NCBI GenBank assembly: GCA_964235705.1
Contig: CAXSDP010000001.1
Span: 1-64,000, forward strand
Reading direction: 5' to 3'
Source: RH-AL1 sp964235705
Lineage (GTDB): Bacteria; Pseudomonadota; Alphaproteobacteria; Rhizobiales; Beijerinckiaceae
Length of the DNA stretch: 64,000 nucleotides
Shown here: in pieces, positions 34,722-43,215 of the stretch
Layout: each line of letters starts with the position of its first letter
Numbering within the stretch: position 1 is the stretch's first letter
The notes under the pieces: model-generated
What the model was told of the DNA's origin: nothing
Databases searched by the model: none
What the model saw: only the letters and a program-made list of their open reading frames with translations
Position numbers and translations under genes: made by a program

Positions 34722-35219
34722 TCACGCCCCGTGATCGATCCAGACGTTCGCGAGCAGTGCCACGAGGCTCGCCGCCGCGATGGCGATCTGCGGTGGCCGC
34801 AGGCGGGCGAAGAAGAGCGGCGCCTGCCCGTCACGCGCGGCGATGGGGTCCAGCACCATGATGGCGGCGAAGCCCAGGAGCGTGGACCCGACGGCCACGC
34901 GCGTGAACCCGTGGGTGAGCGCGAGTAGGGATCCCAGCGCGAGGACGAACAGGCAGAACATGGTCGCGATCTGCGCCACCGCCGGTCCACCTTCCGTCCG
35001 GAAGCTGAGGCCGCGCCGCACCCCCGCGAGGAACGCGAGGATGGCGTTCGCCCAGATCATCGTCACGAGGACGACCTCGCCGTGCCAGGAGCCTCGCACC
35101 GTCCAACTCGCCCCCGCGCCGACGACGAAGGGCAGCATCGGGCCGTAGCCCAGCACGATGCTCAGCCAGGGAACCTCGGGCCGCTCGCTCACGTCGACCG
35201 TGCGCGTCCCCCCGCTCAT
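34722..35219 (-). CDS. DUF3429 family membrane protein
   Basis: This 165-residue protein has about five membrane segments, starting with PWLSIVLGYGPMLPFVVGAGA. It contains the family-typical VTMIWANAILAFLAGVRRGLSF. It ends with a short hydrophilic segment. The function of the family is unknown. Its ATG overlaps the stop of the upstream membrane protein (ATGA), so the two are co-translated. Confidence 0.82.
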   Translation of the reverse strand: MSGGTRTVDVSERPEVPWLSIVLGYGPMLPFVVGAGASWTVRGSWHGEVVLVTMIWANAILAFLAGVRRGLSFRTEGGPAVAQIATMFCLFVLALGSLLALTHGFTRVAVGSTLLGFAAIMVLDPIAARDGQAPLFFARLRPPQIAIAAASLVALLANVWIDHGA

Positions 35220-35677
35220 CGCGCGACCCTTGGATCTCGGATGAGCGCCGTCCCGGCGAAGCCGGCCGCCATCGCGACGTAGACCACCCCCATCGCACGC
35301 TTCGACAAGACGTACTCCCAGCCGGGCGTGAACCGCTTCGGCGTGATCGTGTAGTCGACGACCGCCGCGAGGGCGGACACGGCGAGCGCGCGCGCCACGA
35401 CGTCCCCTTTCCCCGTCGCCGGCCGCGCACCGGCCCATCCTTCGAAGAAGGTCGCCCAGAAGATCGTCGCGGCGTGGTGGGTGGCGTAGCCGACGCCGGT
35501 GTGCGCGAGGTCCAGCCCCCGGACCTTGGCCGCCTCGGCGCCGTGGAGCCAGTGGCTGGTCGCGTTGAGGGGCTGCGGCGCCGACTTGCCCGTCCCCATC
35601 GCGAGGGTGGCGAGGGCCAGCGACGAGGTTCCCGCGGCGATCGACCCCGAGGTGACGGCGCGCGAAAGGGTACTCAC
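35216..35677 (-). CDS. Small hypothetical membrane protein
   Basis: This 153-residue protein has four hydrophobic segments (about 10-28, 65-80, 92-108 and 128-145). It contains NATSHWLHGAEAAKVRGLDLAHTGVGYATHHAATIFWATFFE, whose histidines could bind metal or haem. No family is named with confidence. It is coupled to the DUF3429 gene, so a joint envelope role is likely. Confidence 0.75.
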   Translation of the reverse strand: MSTLSRAVTSGSIAAGTSSLALATLAMGTGKSAPQPLNATSHWLHGAEAAKVRGLDLAHTGVGYATHHAATIFWATFFEGWAGARPATGKGDVVARALAVSALAAVVDYTITPKRFTPGWEYVLSKRAMGVVYVAMAAGFAGTALIRDPRVAR

Positions 35678-35855
35678 GCCGCCGATCCCTCGACGGAGCG
35701 CGCGCGAGGGGTGGGCACGTCGTAGGGGCGTTCAGGTGAGGGCATCGGAATCTCCATGGGACGCCGCCTCGAACGATCAGGCGCGCGATGTCAGGCAACA
35801 AACGCCGCCGCGCGGACGGGTATCCGCGACACCGCGTCGCGACATCCCCGCACCG

Positions 35856-37949
35856 TCAAGCCGCCTTGCGCCCCCGCGTCCACGTTTGGACCGCCCGCGT
35901 GAGGGCATCGACGGACATGGGCTTGGTCAGGGTCGCGTCCATGCCGGCGGTCAGGCAGCTGTCGAGCTGCTCGCGGAACGAGTTGGCGGTCAGGGCGACG
36001 ATCGGCACCGTGCAGCTCGGCGCCGGCAGCGCCCGGATGGCGCGGGTCGCCGCGATCCCGTCCATGCCGGGCATGATCATGTCCATCAGGATCAGGTCGT
36101 AGGCGTTCTCGCTCGCCATCTTCACCGCCGCCGCGCCGTCGGCGACGCAATCGACCTTGTGCCCCTCGATGGCGAGCAGGTCGGCGATGAGGCGTCGGTT
36201 GAGGTCAAGGTCGTCGGCCAGCAGGATGCGGGCGCCGGTTTCCTCGACGGCCGCGATCCCCGCTCGCTCGGAGCCGATGTCCTCGGCGGCGCCGTCGCCT
36301 TCCGCGACCACGACGGGGATCTCGAACCAGAACGTTGTGCCGCGCCCGACCGTGTCGCCGATGCCGATACGCCCGTGCAGCGCTTGCACGATCGTCTTGG
36401 TGATCGACAGGCCCAGACCGCTGCCGCTGACCGCCTCGCTGTTCTGGAGGCGCGAGAAGCGCTGGAAGAGCAGGGCGCGCTTCTCTTCCGGTACACCGAT
36501 ACCGGTGTCGGCGACGCTGAAGCGCAAGCCGTCGGGCGCGCGCGCGATGCCAAGCGTGTACGAGCCCTGGTTGGTGAATTTCACCGCGTTATTCAGCAGG
36601 TTGAGGATGATCTGCTGAACCTTCTGCCGGTCCATCATCACCGTGCCGGGTACGTCGGCGTCGATCACGAGGTGGCCCGCCAGGGTCTTCTCGATGGCGA
36701 GCGGCCCGACCAGGCTCAAGCACGTTTCCGCGAACGGGCGCAGGGCGACGCTCGTCGCCGCCGTGGGGACGATGTCGAGCGTGCCGCCGGCCAAGTCGAG
36801 TTGCTGGTTGACGATCGAGAGGAGGGAGTCCGCCGCCGATTGGATCGCCTTCGCGTGGTCGGCCATCACTTCCGGCCGCGTTTCGCCCTTCATGAACTCG
36901 GAGAACCCGATGATGGCCTGCAGCGGCGTGCGCAACTCGTGATTGGCGTTGACGATGGCCGTTTCCCGGCCGGCCTGGGCGCTCGCCGCGTTCTCCTGCG
37001 CGGCGACGAGATCGGTCACGTCGAAGGCGATCCCGTCCCAAGCAACCCCGTCCCAAGCAACCCCATCCGAGGCGGCCGCGCCGGCCACGCCACGCCGCAA
37101 CGTCAAGCGCGTCTTGATCCAGCGCAGGCTCCGGTCCTGGTCGGCGATCCGGAACACCAAGTCGAGGTCGCACTCCTCCGCGAGGCTGCGGTGCAGCGCC
37201 GCCTGGACCGCCTCCCGATCGTCGCTGTGGATGAAGTCCAACGCGTCGGCCTCGCCGCGCTCCATGACACGGCGCACCGCCGGCAAGGTCGCCTTGAGGG
37301 GACCGAAGATCGTGTAGGAGGATCGCGACGGTCCGGTCTTCCGGCGTTCGAAGACGAGGCCGGAGATGTTGTCGAGGAGGTCGAGCAGCCGGCCACGCTC
37401 GTACCGAAGGCCCGCCTCGGCCCGTTCCCGCCCCGCGCTCGCCTCGACCTGGTCGGCCACGCACGAGGCGAAGACTTCCAGGAGGGCGCGGTCGTCGTCG
37501 TGCCAGTGCCGAATGCTCGCGTCCGTGACGCCCAGCACCCCGATGACCTGTCGGCTCGACGACCACACCGGAACGCCCAAATACGCCTTCACGCGCGATG
37601 ACGGGTCCAGCGTGGCGAAGCCCGGGTGCGCGGCCACGTCATCGGCGGTGACCGCCGCCTGGGCGAGCAGCACCTGGCGGAAGGCTGCCTCTTGGAACGT
37701 CGTGTCTTGGAGCGCCGCCTCGCCGAGCGCCATGGCGGCAAGCTTTTCAGCGGAAGCGGCTTGTTGTACGCTCGCGCGAAGGGTTCGGGTTTCCGCCTCG
37801 ACGGACGTGACGCTCGCCGCCGTCGCCTTGGTGTGCCGCCGCGCGCCCTCGATGATGCGCTCGAGCGCCTCGACGGGAACCCGACCCCAAGCCCCGCTCA
37901 GGTCGTCCCGATCCCCGTCCGACGTGCCAAGACCATACGATGGTTGCAT
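35856..37949 (-). CDS. Hybrid sensor histidine kinase (GAF-PAS-HisKA-HATPase-receiver)
   Basis: This protein is about 697 residues from the ATG at 37949; an upstream ATG at 38045 would add 32. No membrane segment is seen, so it should be cytosolic. Domains in order are GAF (about 50-170), PAS (185-310), HisKA with the phospho-His in NANHELRTPLQAIIGFSEF (about His337), HATPase (NLLNNAVKFTNQG, VADTGIGVPEEK, GSGLGLSI), and a receiver with LMDMIMPGMDG. The PAS end contains a duplicated pentapeptide (DGVAWDGVAWDGIAFD) from a 15-bp repeat. No response regulator gene is adjacent. Confidence 0.9.
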   Translation of the reverse strand: MQPSYGLGTSDGDRDDLSGAWGRVPVEALERIIEGARRHTKATAASVTSVEAETRTLRASVQQAASAEKLAAMALGEAALQDTTFQEAAFRQVLLAQAAVTADDVAAHPGFATLDPSSRVKAYLGVPVWSSSRQVIGVLGVTDASIRHWHDDDRALLEVFASCVADQVEASAGRERAEAGLRYERGRLLDLLDNISGLVFERRKTGPSRSSYTIFGPLKATLPAVRRVMERGEADALDFIHSDDREAVQAALHRSLAEECDLDLVFRIADQDRSLRWIKTRLTLRRGVAGAAASDGVAWDGVAWDGIAFDVTDLVAAQENAASAQAGRETAIVNANHELRTPLQAIIGFSEFMKGETRPEVMADHAKAIQSAADSLLSIVNQQLDLAGGTLDIVPTAATSVALRPFAETCLSLVGPLAIEKTLAGHLVIDADVPGTVMMDRQKVQQIILNLLNNAVKFTNQGSYTLGIARAPDGLRFSVADTGIGVPEEKRALLFQRFSRLQNSEAVSGSGLGLSITKTIVQALHGRIGIGDTVGRGTTFWFEIPVVVAEGDGAAEDIGSERAGIAAVEETGARILLADDLDLNRRLIADLLAIEGHKVDCVADGAAAVKMASENAYDLILMDMIMPGMDGIAATRAIRALPAPSCTVPIVALTANSFREQLDSCLTAGMDATLTKPMSVDALTRAVQTWTRGRKAA
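37032..37061. repeat. 15-bp in-frame tandem repeat in the hybrid kinase
   Basis: Two identical 15-base units (37032-37046 and 37047-37061) are followed by a diverged third. They encode a repeated GVAWD-type pentapeptide between the PAS fold and its terminal strand. Confidence 0.8.
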
Positions 37950-38073
37950 CCGACCTCGCGAGCGACGCGCCATCCGGCCTGCCGGGCTTCGCGGACGCAG
38001 GACATGGAACGGCGATGAAGGATTGACATCGATTCCCACCCCCACCTAGCGGTAACATGGGAAAACGACGGAC

Positions 38074-38104
38074 GAAACTCTGCGTCAATGCGTCCCAGAG
38101 TTTC
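38074..38104 (-). terminator. Putative terminator after the hpnP-like gene
   Basis: GAAACTCTG (38074-38082) and CAGAGTTTC (38096-38104) form a perfect 9-bp stem with a 13-base loop. On the minus strand GTTTT follows several bases later. It lies between the radical SAM gene and the hybrid kinase, separating them transcriptionally. Confidence 0.45.
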
Positions 38105-38168
38105 CTGTTGCTCGGGTTACGCCGCTTGGGCACCGTCCCGCGATTCCTCTATGATGCCGCGCAGGGCG

Positions 38169-39770
38169 TCATTCGGCGGCACTCATGAGCGCCGGGCTGT
38201 CCGCCACGCGCAGCTTCGCCGAATAATGCGACGCGTTGCCCCGACCCGAACAGGCCTCGCGCGCGAACACGATGAGGTGGTGCGCGGGGATGCAGTAGTT
38301 GAGCAGCGCCTCGACCTGGCCGCGAGCGAGCAGCGGCAGGGCGAAACGCCAGAACTCCCGCTTGTAGTCGCCCTTGACGCCAACCTGCCAAAGCACGTTG
38401 CGCAAGGTGACGAGGCCCTTCTTGATCATCCGCCTGTTGACGCGTTGCGGGCTGTTGGGCCGCTTGATGCGGTGGGGCCACGTCGCCTTGAGCTGCGCGC
38501 GGTAGCGATCGAACAGCACCTTGGGCTGATAGGCTTCCTCCATGCACCGGCGCCACATGCCGAGCACGTCGTCGTAGGGCATGGCGAAATGGACGTTCGA
38601 CTCGCGGTCCTCCCGCTCGTCGATGCGGCCGGCTTTCTTCAGCCGGTCCCAGAGCGGCGTCTGAGGTAACGCCTGCAGCAGGTTGATCGTCAGCATGGGG
38701 ATGCTCGACGCCTCGATGAAATCCAGGACCTTGCCGCCCGACTCGGCCGTGTCGGAATCGAGGCCGAGGATGATGCCGGACACGACCTGGATGCCGTGGC
38801 TGTTGATGATGCGGACCGCTTCGAGGATCGGCATGACCATGTTGTGGCCCTTGTCGATCGACATCAGCGCGTCGGGCTCCGGCGTCTCGATCCCGCAGAA
38901 GATGGCATCGAAGGCCGCTTCCCGCATCATGGCGAGGACGTCGGGCGAACGGGCGATGTTCAGCGTCGCCTCGCACGCGAAGGAGACGAGGTACCCGTTG
39001 CGCTTCTGCCAGGCGATGAGGTGGGGCAGCAGCTCCTTGATCGCCTTGCGGTTGCCGATGATGTTGTCGTCGACGAAGTAGATCGAGCCGGTCACGCCGC
39101 GCTTCATCAGCTCGTCGAGCTCGGCGCAGATGCGCTCGGGCGTCTTCAAGCGCGGGACGCGACCGTAGAGGCCGGGGATGTCGCAGAACTCGCACTTGTA
39201 GGGGCAGCCGCTGGAGAACTGGATCGAGCCCAGCAGGTAGCGGTCGATCTTCGCGAGGTCGTAGGCCGGGATGGGGAACTGGCTGAGCTCGCGCCGGACC
39301 TTCGTCCGCAGTACCACTTGGGAGGTCGGTCGCCCGACATCGTCGCCGAGGCAGGCGATCAGCGCGTCGGTCGCGTCGCCCATCTCGCCCACGTGGAGGT
39401 AGTCGAAGTCGGGATAGTTCTCCGGGCAGGCCGACACGGAGGGTCCGCCCAGCGCCGTGACCTTGCCGTGGGCGTGGGCGCGGCGGTTGATGTCGTCGAT
39501 CTGCCGCCGCTGGATGTGCATGCCGCTGACGAAGACGGCGTCCGCCCAGGCGAAGTCCTCGTCGGTCGCCGCGCCCATGTTCTCGTCGGTGAAGCGTACC
39601 TCCCAGTGCGCGGGCATGGCCGCCGCGATCGTCAGCAGGCCCTGGGGCGGCATGAAGGCCTTGGTGCCGTCGGTGAGGGCGTAGGCGTGCTCGAAGGTAC
39701 CGAAGGATGGTTCGTAACGGGGGGAGACGCAGAAGATGCGCCGCGGGACGAAGTCGTTCGAACGGGTCAT
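38169..39770 (-). CDS. hpnP: B12-binding radical SAM protein, HpnP-like hopanoid C-2 methylase
   Basis: This 533-residue protein has an N-terminal cobalamin-binding domain (about 10-150; SFGTFEHAYALTDGTKAFMPPQGLLTIAA, then VFVSGMHIQR and ALGGPSVSACPENYPDFDYLHVGEMGDATD). The radical SAM core carries Cys189, Cys193 and Cys196 (GCPYKCEFCD). A DUF4070-type C-terminal region completes it. The whole pattern matches my recollection of HpnP, which methylates hopanoids at C-2. A broader B12-radical SAM role cannot be excluded. The start at 39770 puts RRIFCVSPRYEPSF near the terminus. It is divergent from a lipid kinase gene. Confidence 0.75.
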   Translation of the reverse strand: MTRSNDFVPRRIFCVSPRYEPSFGTFEHAYALTDGTKAFMPPQGLLTIAAAMPAHWEVRFTDENMGAATDEDFAWADAVFVSGMHIQRRQIDDINRRAHAHGKVTALGGPSVSACPENYPDFDYLHVGEMGDATDALIACLGDDVGRPTSQVVLRTKVRRELSQFPIPAYDLAKIDRYLLGSIQFSSGCPYKCEFCDIPGLYGRVPRLKTPERICAELDELMKRGVTGSIYFVDDNIIGNRKAIKELLPHLIAWQKRNGYLVSFACEATLNIARSPDVLAMMREAAFDAIFCGIETPEPDALMSIDKGHNMVMPILEAVRIINSHGIQVVSGIILGLDSDTAESGGKVLDFIEASSIPMLTINLLQALPQTPLWDRLKKAGRIDEREDRESNVHFAMPYDDVLGMWRRCMEEAYQPKVLFDRYRAQLKATWPHRIKRPNSPQRVNRRMIKKGLVTLRNVLWQVGVKGDYKREFWRFALPLLARGQVEALLNYCIPAHHLIVFAREACSGRGNASHYSAKLRVADSPALMSAAE

Positions 39771-39986
39771 GGGATGCCGAGCTGTCCTGCGCTGGGGCCG
39801 AGGGTGCCGTTTCACGAAAACCATAGTCGGCCCCCATCCCGCGCGCCAGCGTCGAAGGGCCGTGGCCCGGCGAGGGCGGAGATTGCGGGTGCCGGTGTGT
39901 CCGTCATAGAACAGGGCGATGCCGCGTGGACTCGGGCGATGCCGCGCCTGGGCCGCGCCCGCCGCATCGATCGGGAGGCATCGTCG

Positions 39987-40895
39987 GTGCAGCGGAAACC
40001 GCGCAGGGCCCTGCTCGTGGTCAATCCCCGCAGCCGGTCCGGCCGCTCCGGTGCCGGGCAAGCGGTGGCGTGGCTGCGCTCGGCCGGCATCGAACTCGTC
40101 GACGGCGCCTGCGATGGGGCCGCCGACGTGTCACCCCGCATCCTCGCCCATCGCGGGGCGGTGGATTGCGTGATCCTCGCCGGCGGCGACGGGACCATCC
40201 ACGCGGCCGGTCCGGCCCTGCTCGCGTCCGGCTTGCCGCTCGGCGTCCTGCCGCTCGGCACCGCCAACGACTTCGCCCGCTCGATCGACGTCCCCGTCGA
40301 CCTCGGCGCGGCGATCCGGATCATCGTCGAAGGCTTGACCCACAAGGTGGACGTCGGCGAGGTCAACGGCCGACCTTTCTTCAACGTCGCCAGCATCGGC
40401 CTGGCGGCGGACCTCGCCAAGAACCTGACGACCGCCCGCAAGCGCCGCTTCGGTCGCCTGAGCTACGCGCTCACGGCCGGCAACGTCCTCATGCGGGCGA
40501 CGCCGTTCCATGCCACCTTGCTCACGGACGAGCGCGCCGTCACCGTCCGCACCCTCCAGATCGCCGTCGGGAACGGCCGTTTCTACGGCGGCGGCAACGT
40601 CGTCGCGCCCCACGCCCGGATCGACGGCGGAACCCTCGACCTTTACTCGCTCGAATTCCGCCGCGTGTGGCGCATGGCCCTCATGATCCCATCGTTCCAC
40701 AGTGGCGGCCATGGCGCCATGCGCGACGTCCGCACCGCGCGCGGCGCCCGCTTCGTCGTCGACACCCGCCGGCCGCGCGCGGTGAACGCCGACGGGGAAC
40801 TCGTGACGCAAACACCCGTGACGTTCACGCAGAGGCCGGCGGCGGTGAGCGTCTACGTGCCCGACACCTGCCGCCTCCTCGCGGGGTCGCCATGA
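39987..40895 (+). CDS. Diacylglycerol kinase family lipid kinase (YegS-like)
   Basis: This 302-residue kinase begins at GTG 39987, which has GGGAGG eight bases upstream; a frame extending far upstream is antisense to hpnP. It has VVNPRSRSGRSG, the ATP-site motif LAGGDGTIHAAGPALLASGLPLGVLPLGTANDFARSI, and the C-terminal FYGGGNVVAPHARIDGGTLDLY. Such enzymes phosphorylate diacylglycerol or sphingoid lipids. Its stop overlaps the next ATG by four bases. Confidence 0.92.
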   Translation: MQRKPRRALLVVNPRSRSGRSGAGQAVAWLRSAGIELVDGACDGAADVSPRILAHRGAVDCVILAGGDGTIHAAGPALLASGLPLGVLPLGTANDFARSIDVPVDLGAAIRIIVEGLTHKVDVGEVNGRPFFNVASIGLAADLAKNLTTARKRRFGRLSYALTAGNVLMRATPFHATLLTDERAVTVRTLQIAVGNGRFYGGGNVVAPHARIDGGTLDLYSLEFRRVWRMALMIPSFHSGGHGAMRDVRTARGARFVVDTRRPRAVNADGELVTQTPVTFTQRPAAVSVYVPDTCRLLAGSP

Positions 40896-41773
40896 CCGCC
40901 ATCGCGACGACCATCCGCCTCGAAGGGGGCCGCGCCCACGCCGACGTGGCACCGCTCGGGGCCGAGCTGCGCGCCTGGACCGTGGACGGCACGCCCCTGC
41001 TATGGTCGCCCGACCCGGCCATCTGGGCGGACACCGCGCCGATCCTCTTCCCCGTGGTGGGTTGGACGCGCGGGGGCGGCATCACCGTCGATGGCCGGCG
41101 CCACCCGCTCGGCCTGCACGGTTTCGCCCGCGCCATGCCCTTCGCGGTCGTCGAGAGGGAGCCTTCGCGCGTCCTGCTGCGCCTGACGTCGAGCGCGCAA
41201 ACGCGGGCCTCCTATCCCTTCGATTGGACGCTGGAGGTGGCCATCGCGCTCGCCGGCCCGGCGCTCGCCACCCGCGTCGCCGTGCGCAACGACGGCGACC
41301 GGACCATGCCCTACGCCCTCGGCCTCCATCCCGGCTTCCGCTGGCCGTTCGCCGGCGGGGCTCCGGAAGACTACGCCATCCACTTCGCCGAGCCCGAGCA
41401 CCCCGCCGTGCCCGTCATCTCGCCCGACGGCCTCTTCACCCGAGCGACGCGCCCGATCCCGATGGACGGCCGGCGACTGCCCTTGTCGGACGCCCTCATG
41501 CGCGCGGAGGCCCTCTGCTTCCTCGACGCGCGCAGCACCCGGCTGCGCTTCGCCCACCGTTCCGGCGCCGCGCTCGACGTCGCGTTGGAGGACTTCCCCC
41601 ACGTCGCGCTCTGGTCGCGGCCCGCCGGACGGTTCCTCTGCGTGGAAGCCTGGACCGGGCACGGCGACTTCGTCGACGCGGACGGCGACCTCGCCGGCAA
41701 GCCGTCCATGCGGCACCTGCCGCCCGGCGCCACGGCGCGCCACGCCGCCGCCTTCACGATGCTGGCGCCGTAA
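40892..41773 (+). CDS. Aldose 1-epimerase family protein
   Basis: This 293-residue beta-sandwich protein of the galactose-mutarotase family acts on an unknown sugar. It shows LLWSPDPAIWADTAPILFPVVGWTRGG near residues 36-62, the HGFARAMPF segment, LGLHPGFRWPF with a conserved histidine, and a C-terminal CVEAWTGHGDF. The closest pattern is the LACX/YihR-type branch. It is coupled to the lipid kinase by an ATGA overlap. Confidence 0.88.
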   Translation: MTAIATTIRLEGGRAHADVAPLGAELRAWTVDGTPLLWSPDPAIWADTAPILFPVVGWTRGGGITVDGRRHPLGLHGFARAMPFAVVEREPSRVLLRLTSSAQTRASYPFDWTLEVAIALAGPALATRVAVRNDGDRTMPYALGLHPGFRWPFAGGAPEDYAIHFAEPEHPAVPVISPDGLFTRATRPIPMDGRRLPLSDALMRAEALCFLDARSTRLRFAHRSGAALDVALEDFPHVALWSRPAGRFLCVEAWTGHGDFVDADGDLAGKPSMRHLPPGATARHAAAFTMLAP

Positions 41774-41865
41774 ACCGGCGGGTCCCCGTCCGGCTTGGCA
41801 GCGGCCGGCAAAGCTGACAAGAAGCCACCTCCGTCATCCTGTCGAGCCAGCGGGGACCACGCGCC

Positions 41866-42861
41866 TTGAGCGTCGCCGAGCAGACCACCACCATCCCCCG
41901 TGAAGCGCCGATCCTCCGCGACGCGCCGATCCTCCGCGACGCACCTGGCGGCGGGCGCTTCATCGACGGGAAGGTCGCCTCCGAGCAGGTCCTGGCCGAC
42001 GTGGCCGCGCGGACCCGCGAACTCGTCACCGCCGGCCTCCAGCCCGGTCTTGCCGTGGTGCTCGTCGGCGAGAACCCGGCCAGCCAGGTTTACGTCGGGG
42101 CGAAGGGCAAGGCGGCCAAGCTGTGCGGCTTCCACTCGATCCAGCACGACCTGCCGGCGACGACCACGGAGGCGGAGCTGCTCGGCCTCGTGGCGGCGCT
42201 CAACGCTGATCCCGCCATCCACGGCATCCTCGTGCAACTGCCCCTGCCGGCCGGCATCGATTCGACGGTGGTGCTGGAGGCGATCCACCCGGACAAGGAC
42301 GCCGACGGCTTCCACCCGATGAACGTCGGGTTGCTCGCGGTCGGCTCGGGCGAGCGGGCGCTAGTGCCGTGCACCCCGGCCGGCAGCCTCGTGCTGGTCG
42401 AGAAGGCGGCGGCGGCGCTCGGCGCCGAACTCGACGGCATGAACGCGGTGATCGTCGGGCGCTCCAACATCGTGGGCAAACCGATGGTGCAGCTGCTGCT
42501 GGCCAAGAACATGACGGTGACGGTCGCCCATTCGCGCACGAAGGACCTCGCCGGCGTGGTGCGCGCCGCCGACCTCGTGGTGGCCGCCGTCGGTCGGCCC
42601 GAGATGGTGAAGGGCGATTGGATCAAGCCCGGCGCGATCGTCATCGACGTCGGCATCAACCGCGTGCCGGGCGAAGGGCTGACGGCCGCCGGCAAGCCGA
42701 AGACCAGGCTCGTCGGCGACGTCGACACGGCGGGGGCGCTCGGCCACGCCGGGGCGATCACCCCCGTGCCGGGCGGCGTCGGCCCGATGACGATCGCGAT
42801 GCTGATGGCCAACACGCTGCGCTCGGCCGAGCGCGCGGCGGCGGCGACCGGCACCCCCTAG
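41866..42861 (+). CDS. folD: Bifunctional methylenetetrahydrofolate dehydrogenase / cyclohydrolase FolD
   Basis: This 331-residue enzyme converts 5,10-methylene-THF to 10-formyl-THF in one-carbon metabolism. Motifs are FIDGKVASEQVLADV, VGENPASQVYVGAKGKAAKLCGF with the catalytic lysines, HGILVQLPLP, and VIVGRSNIVGKPMVQLLL (NADP site). It ends with ITPVPGGVGPMTIAMLMANT. It seems to start at TTG 41866. About 30 extra N-terminal residues precede the normal start of the fold; they include a duplicated APILRD caused by an 18-bp repeat. A later start that removes the repeat is not obvious. Confidence 0.95.
   Translation: MSVAEQTTTIPREAPILRDAPILRDAPGGGRFIDGKVASEQVLADVAARTRELVTAGLQPGLAVVLVGENPASQVYVGAKGKAAKLCGFHSIQHDLPATTTEAELLGLVAALNADPAIHGILVQLPLPAGIDSTVVLEAIHPDKDADGFHPMNVGLLAVGSGERALVPCTPAGSLVLVEKAAAALGAELDGMNAVIVGRSNIVGKPMVQLLLAKNMTVTVAHSRTKDLAGVVRAADLVVAAVGRPEMVKGDWIKPGAIVIDVGINRVPGEGLTAAGKPKTRLVGDVDTAGALGHAGAITPVPGGVGPMTIAMLMANTLRSAERAAAATGTP
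41905..41940 (+). repeat. 18-bp in-frame tandem duplication at the folD N terminus
   Basis: Two identical 18-base copies, 41905-41922 and 41923-41940, give the repeated hexapeptide APILRD. Confidence 0.85.
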
Positions 42862-43215
42862 GGCCTCGCGCCGCCTCGTCGACCCGGCTCCGAAGGCCAT
42901 GGTGCGGCCCTCGAGCCGGCCAGGTCCACGGGTGCGAGGGCGCGCGCATTCTCGCGTCAGGCTGCGTCATGCGTCAGGATCTCCATGGCCTCGCTGCCGC
43001 CCTGGCCGGGGTGGGTCACGAGGGAAAAGAAGGTGAGGGGAGCTTGCGCCGGGCTCGTGACGGCCACAAGCCCGGGACGGACCACGCCCGCGCCGATCAC
43101 CCCGCGCCTCGCCCGCGACGCGGTCCGATGCGGTGGGCGTGCCGGCCCCGCCAGAACCGGACAAGGGATGGCCGGGCAAGGGACGACCGGTCAAGGGGCG
43201 CGTGCGACCGACGTT
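42862..43215. other. Intergenic region between convergent folD and trpE
   Basis: The 354 bp contain no convincing gene. Near trpE there are imperfect 15-base units (43163-43177 and 43178-43192, 12 of 15 matches). No clear terminator hairpin is seen. Confidence 0.55.

Noticed and set aside
43163..43192. Possible CRISPR-like or regulatory repeat array after trpE
   Set aside because: There are only two imperfect 15-base units with no spacers. It resembles the other minisatellite-like duplications. No CRISPR array or cas gene is present in the window.
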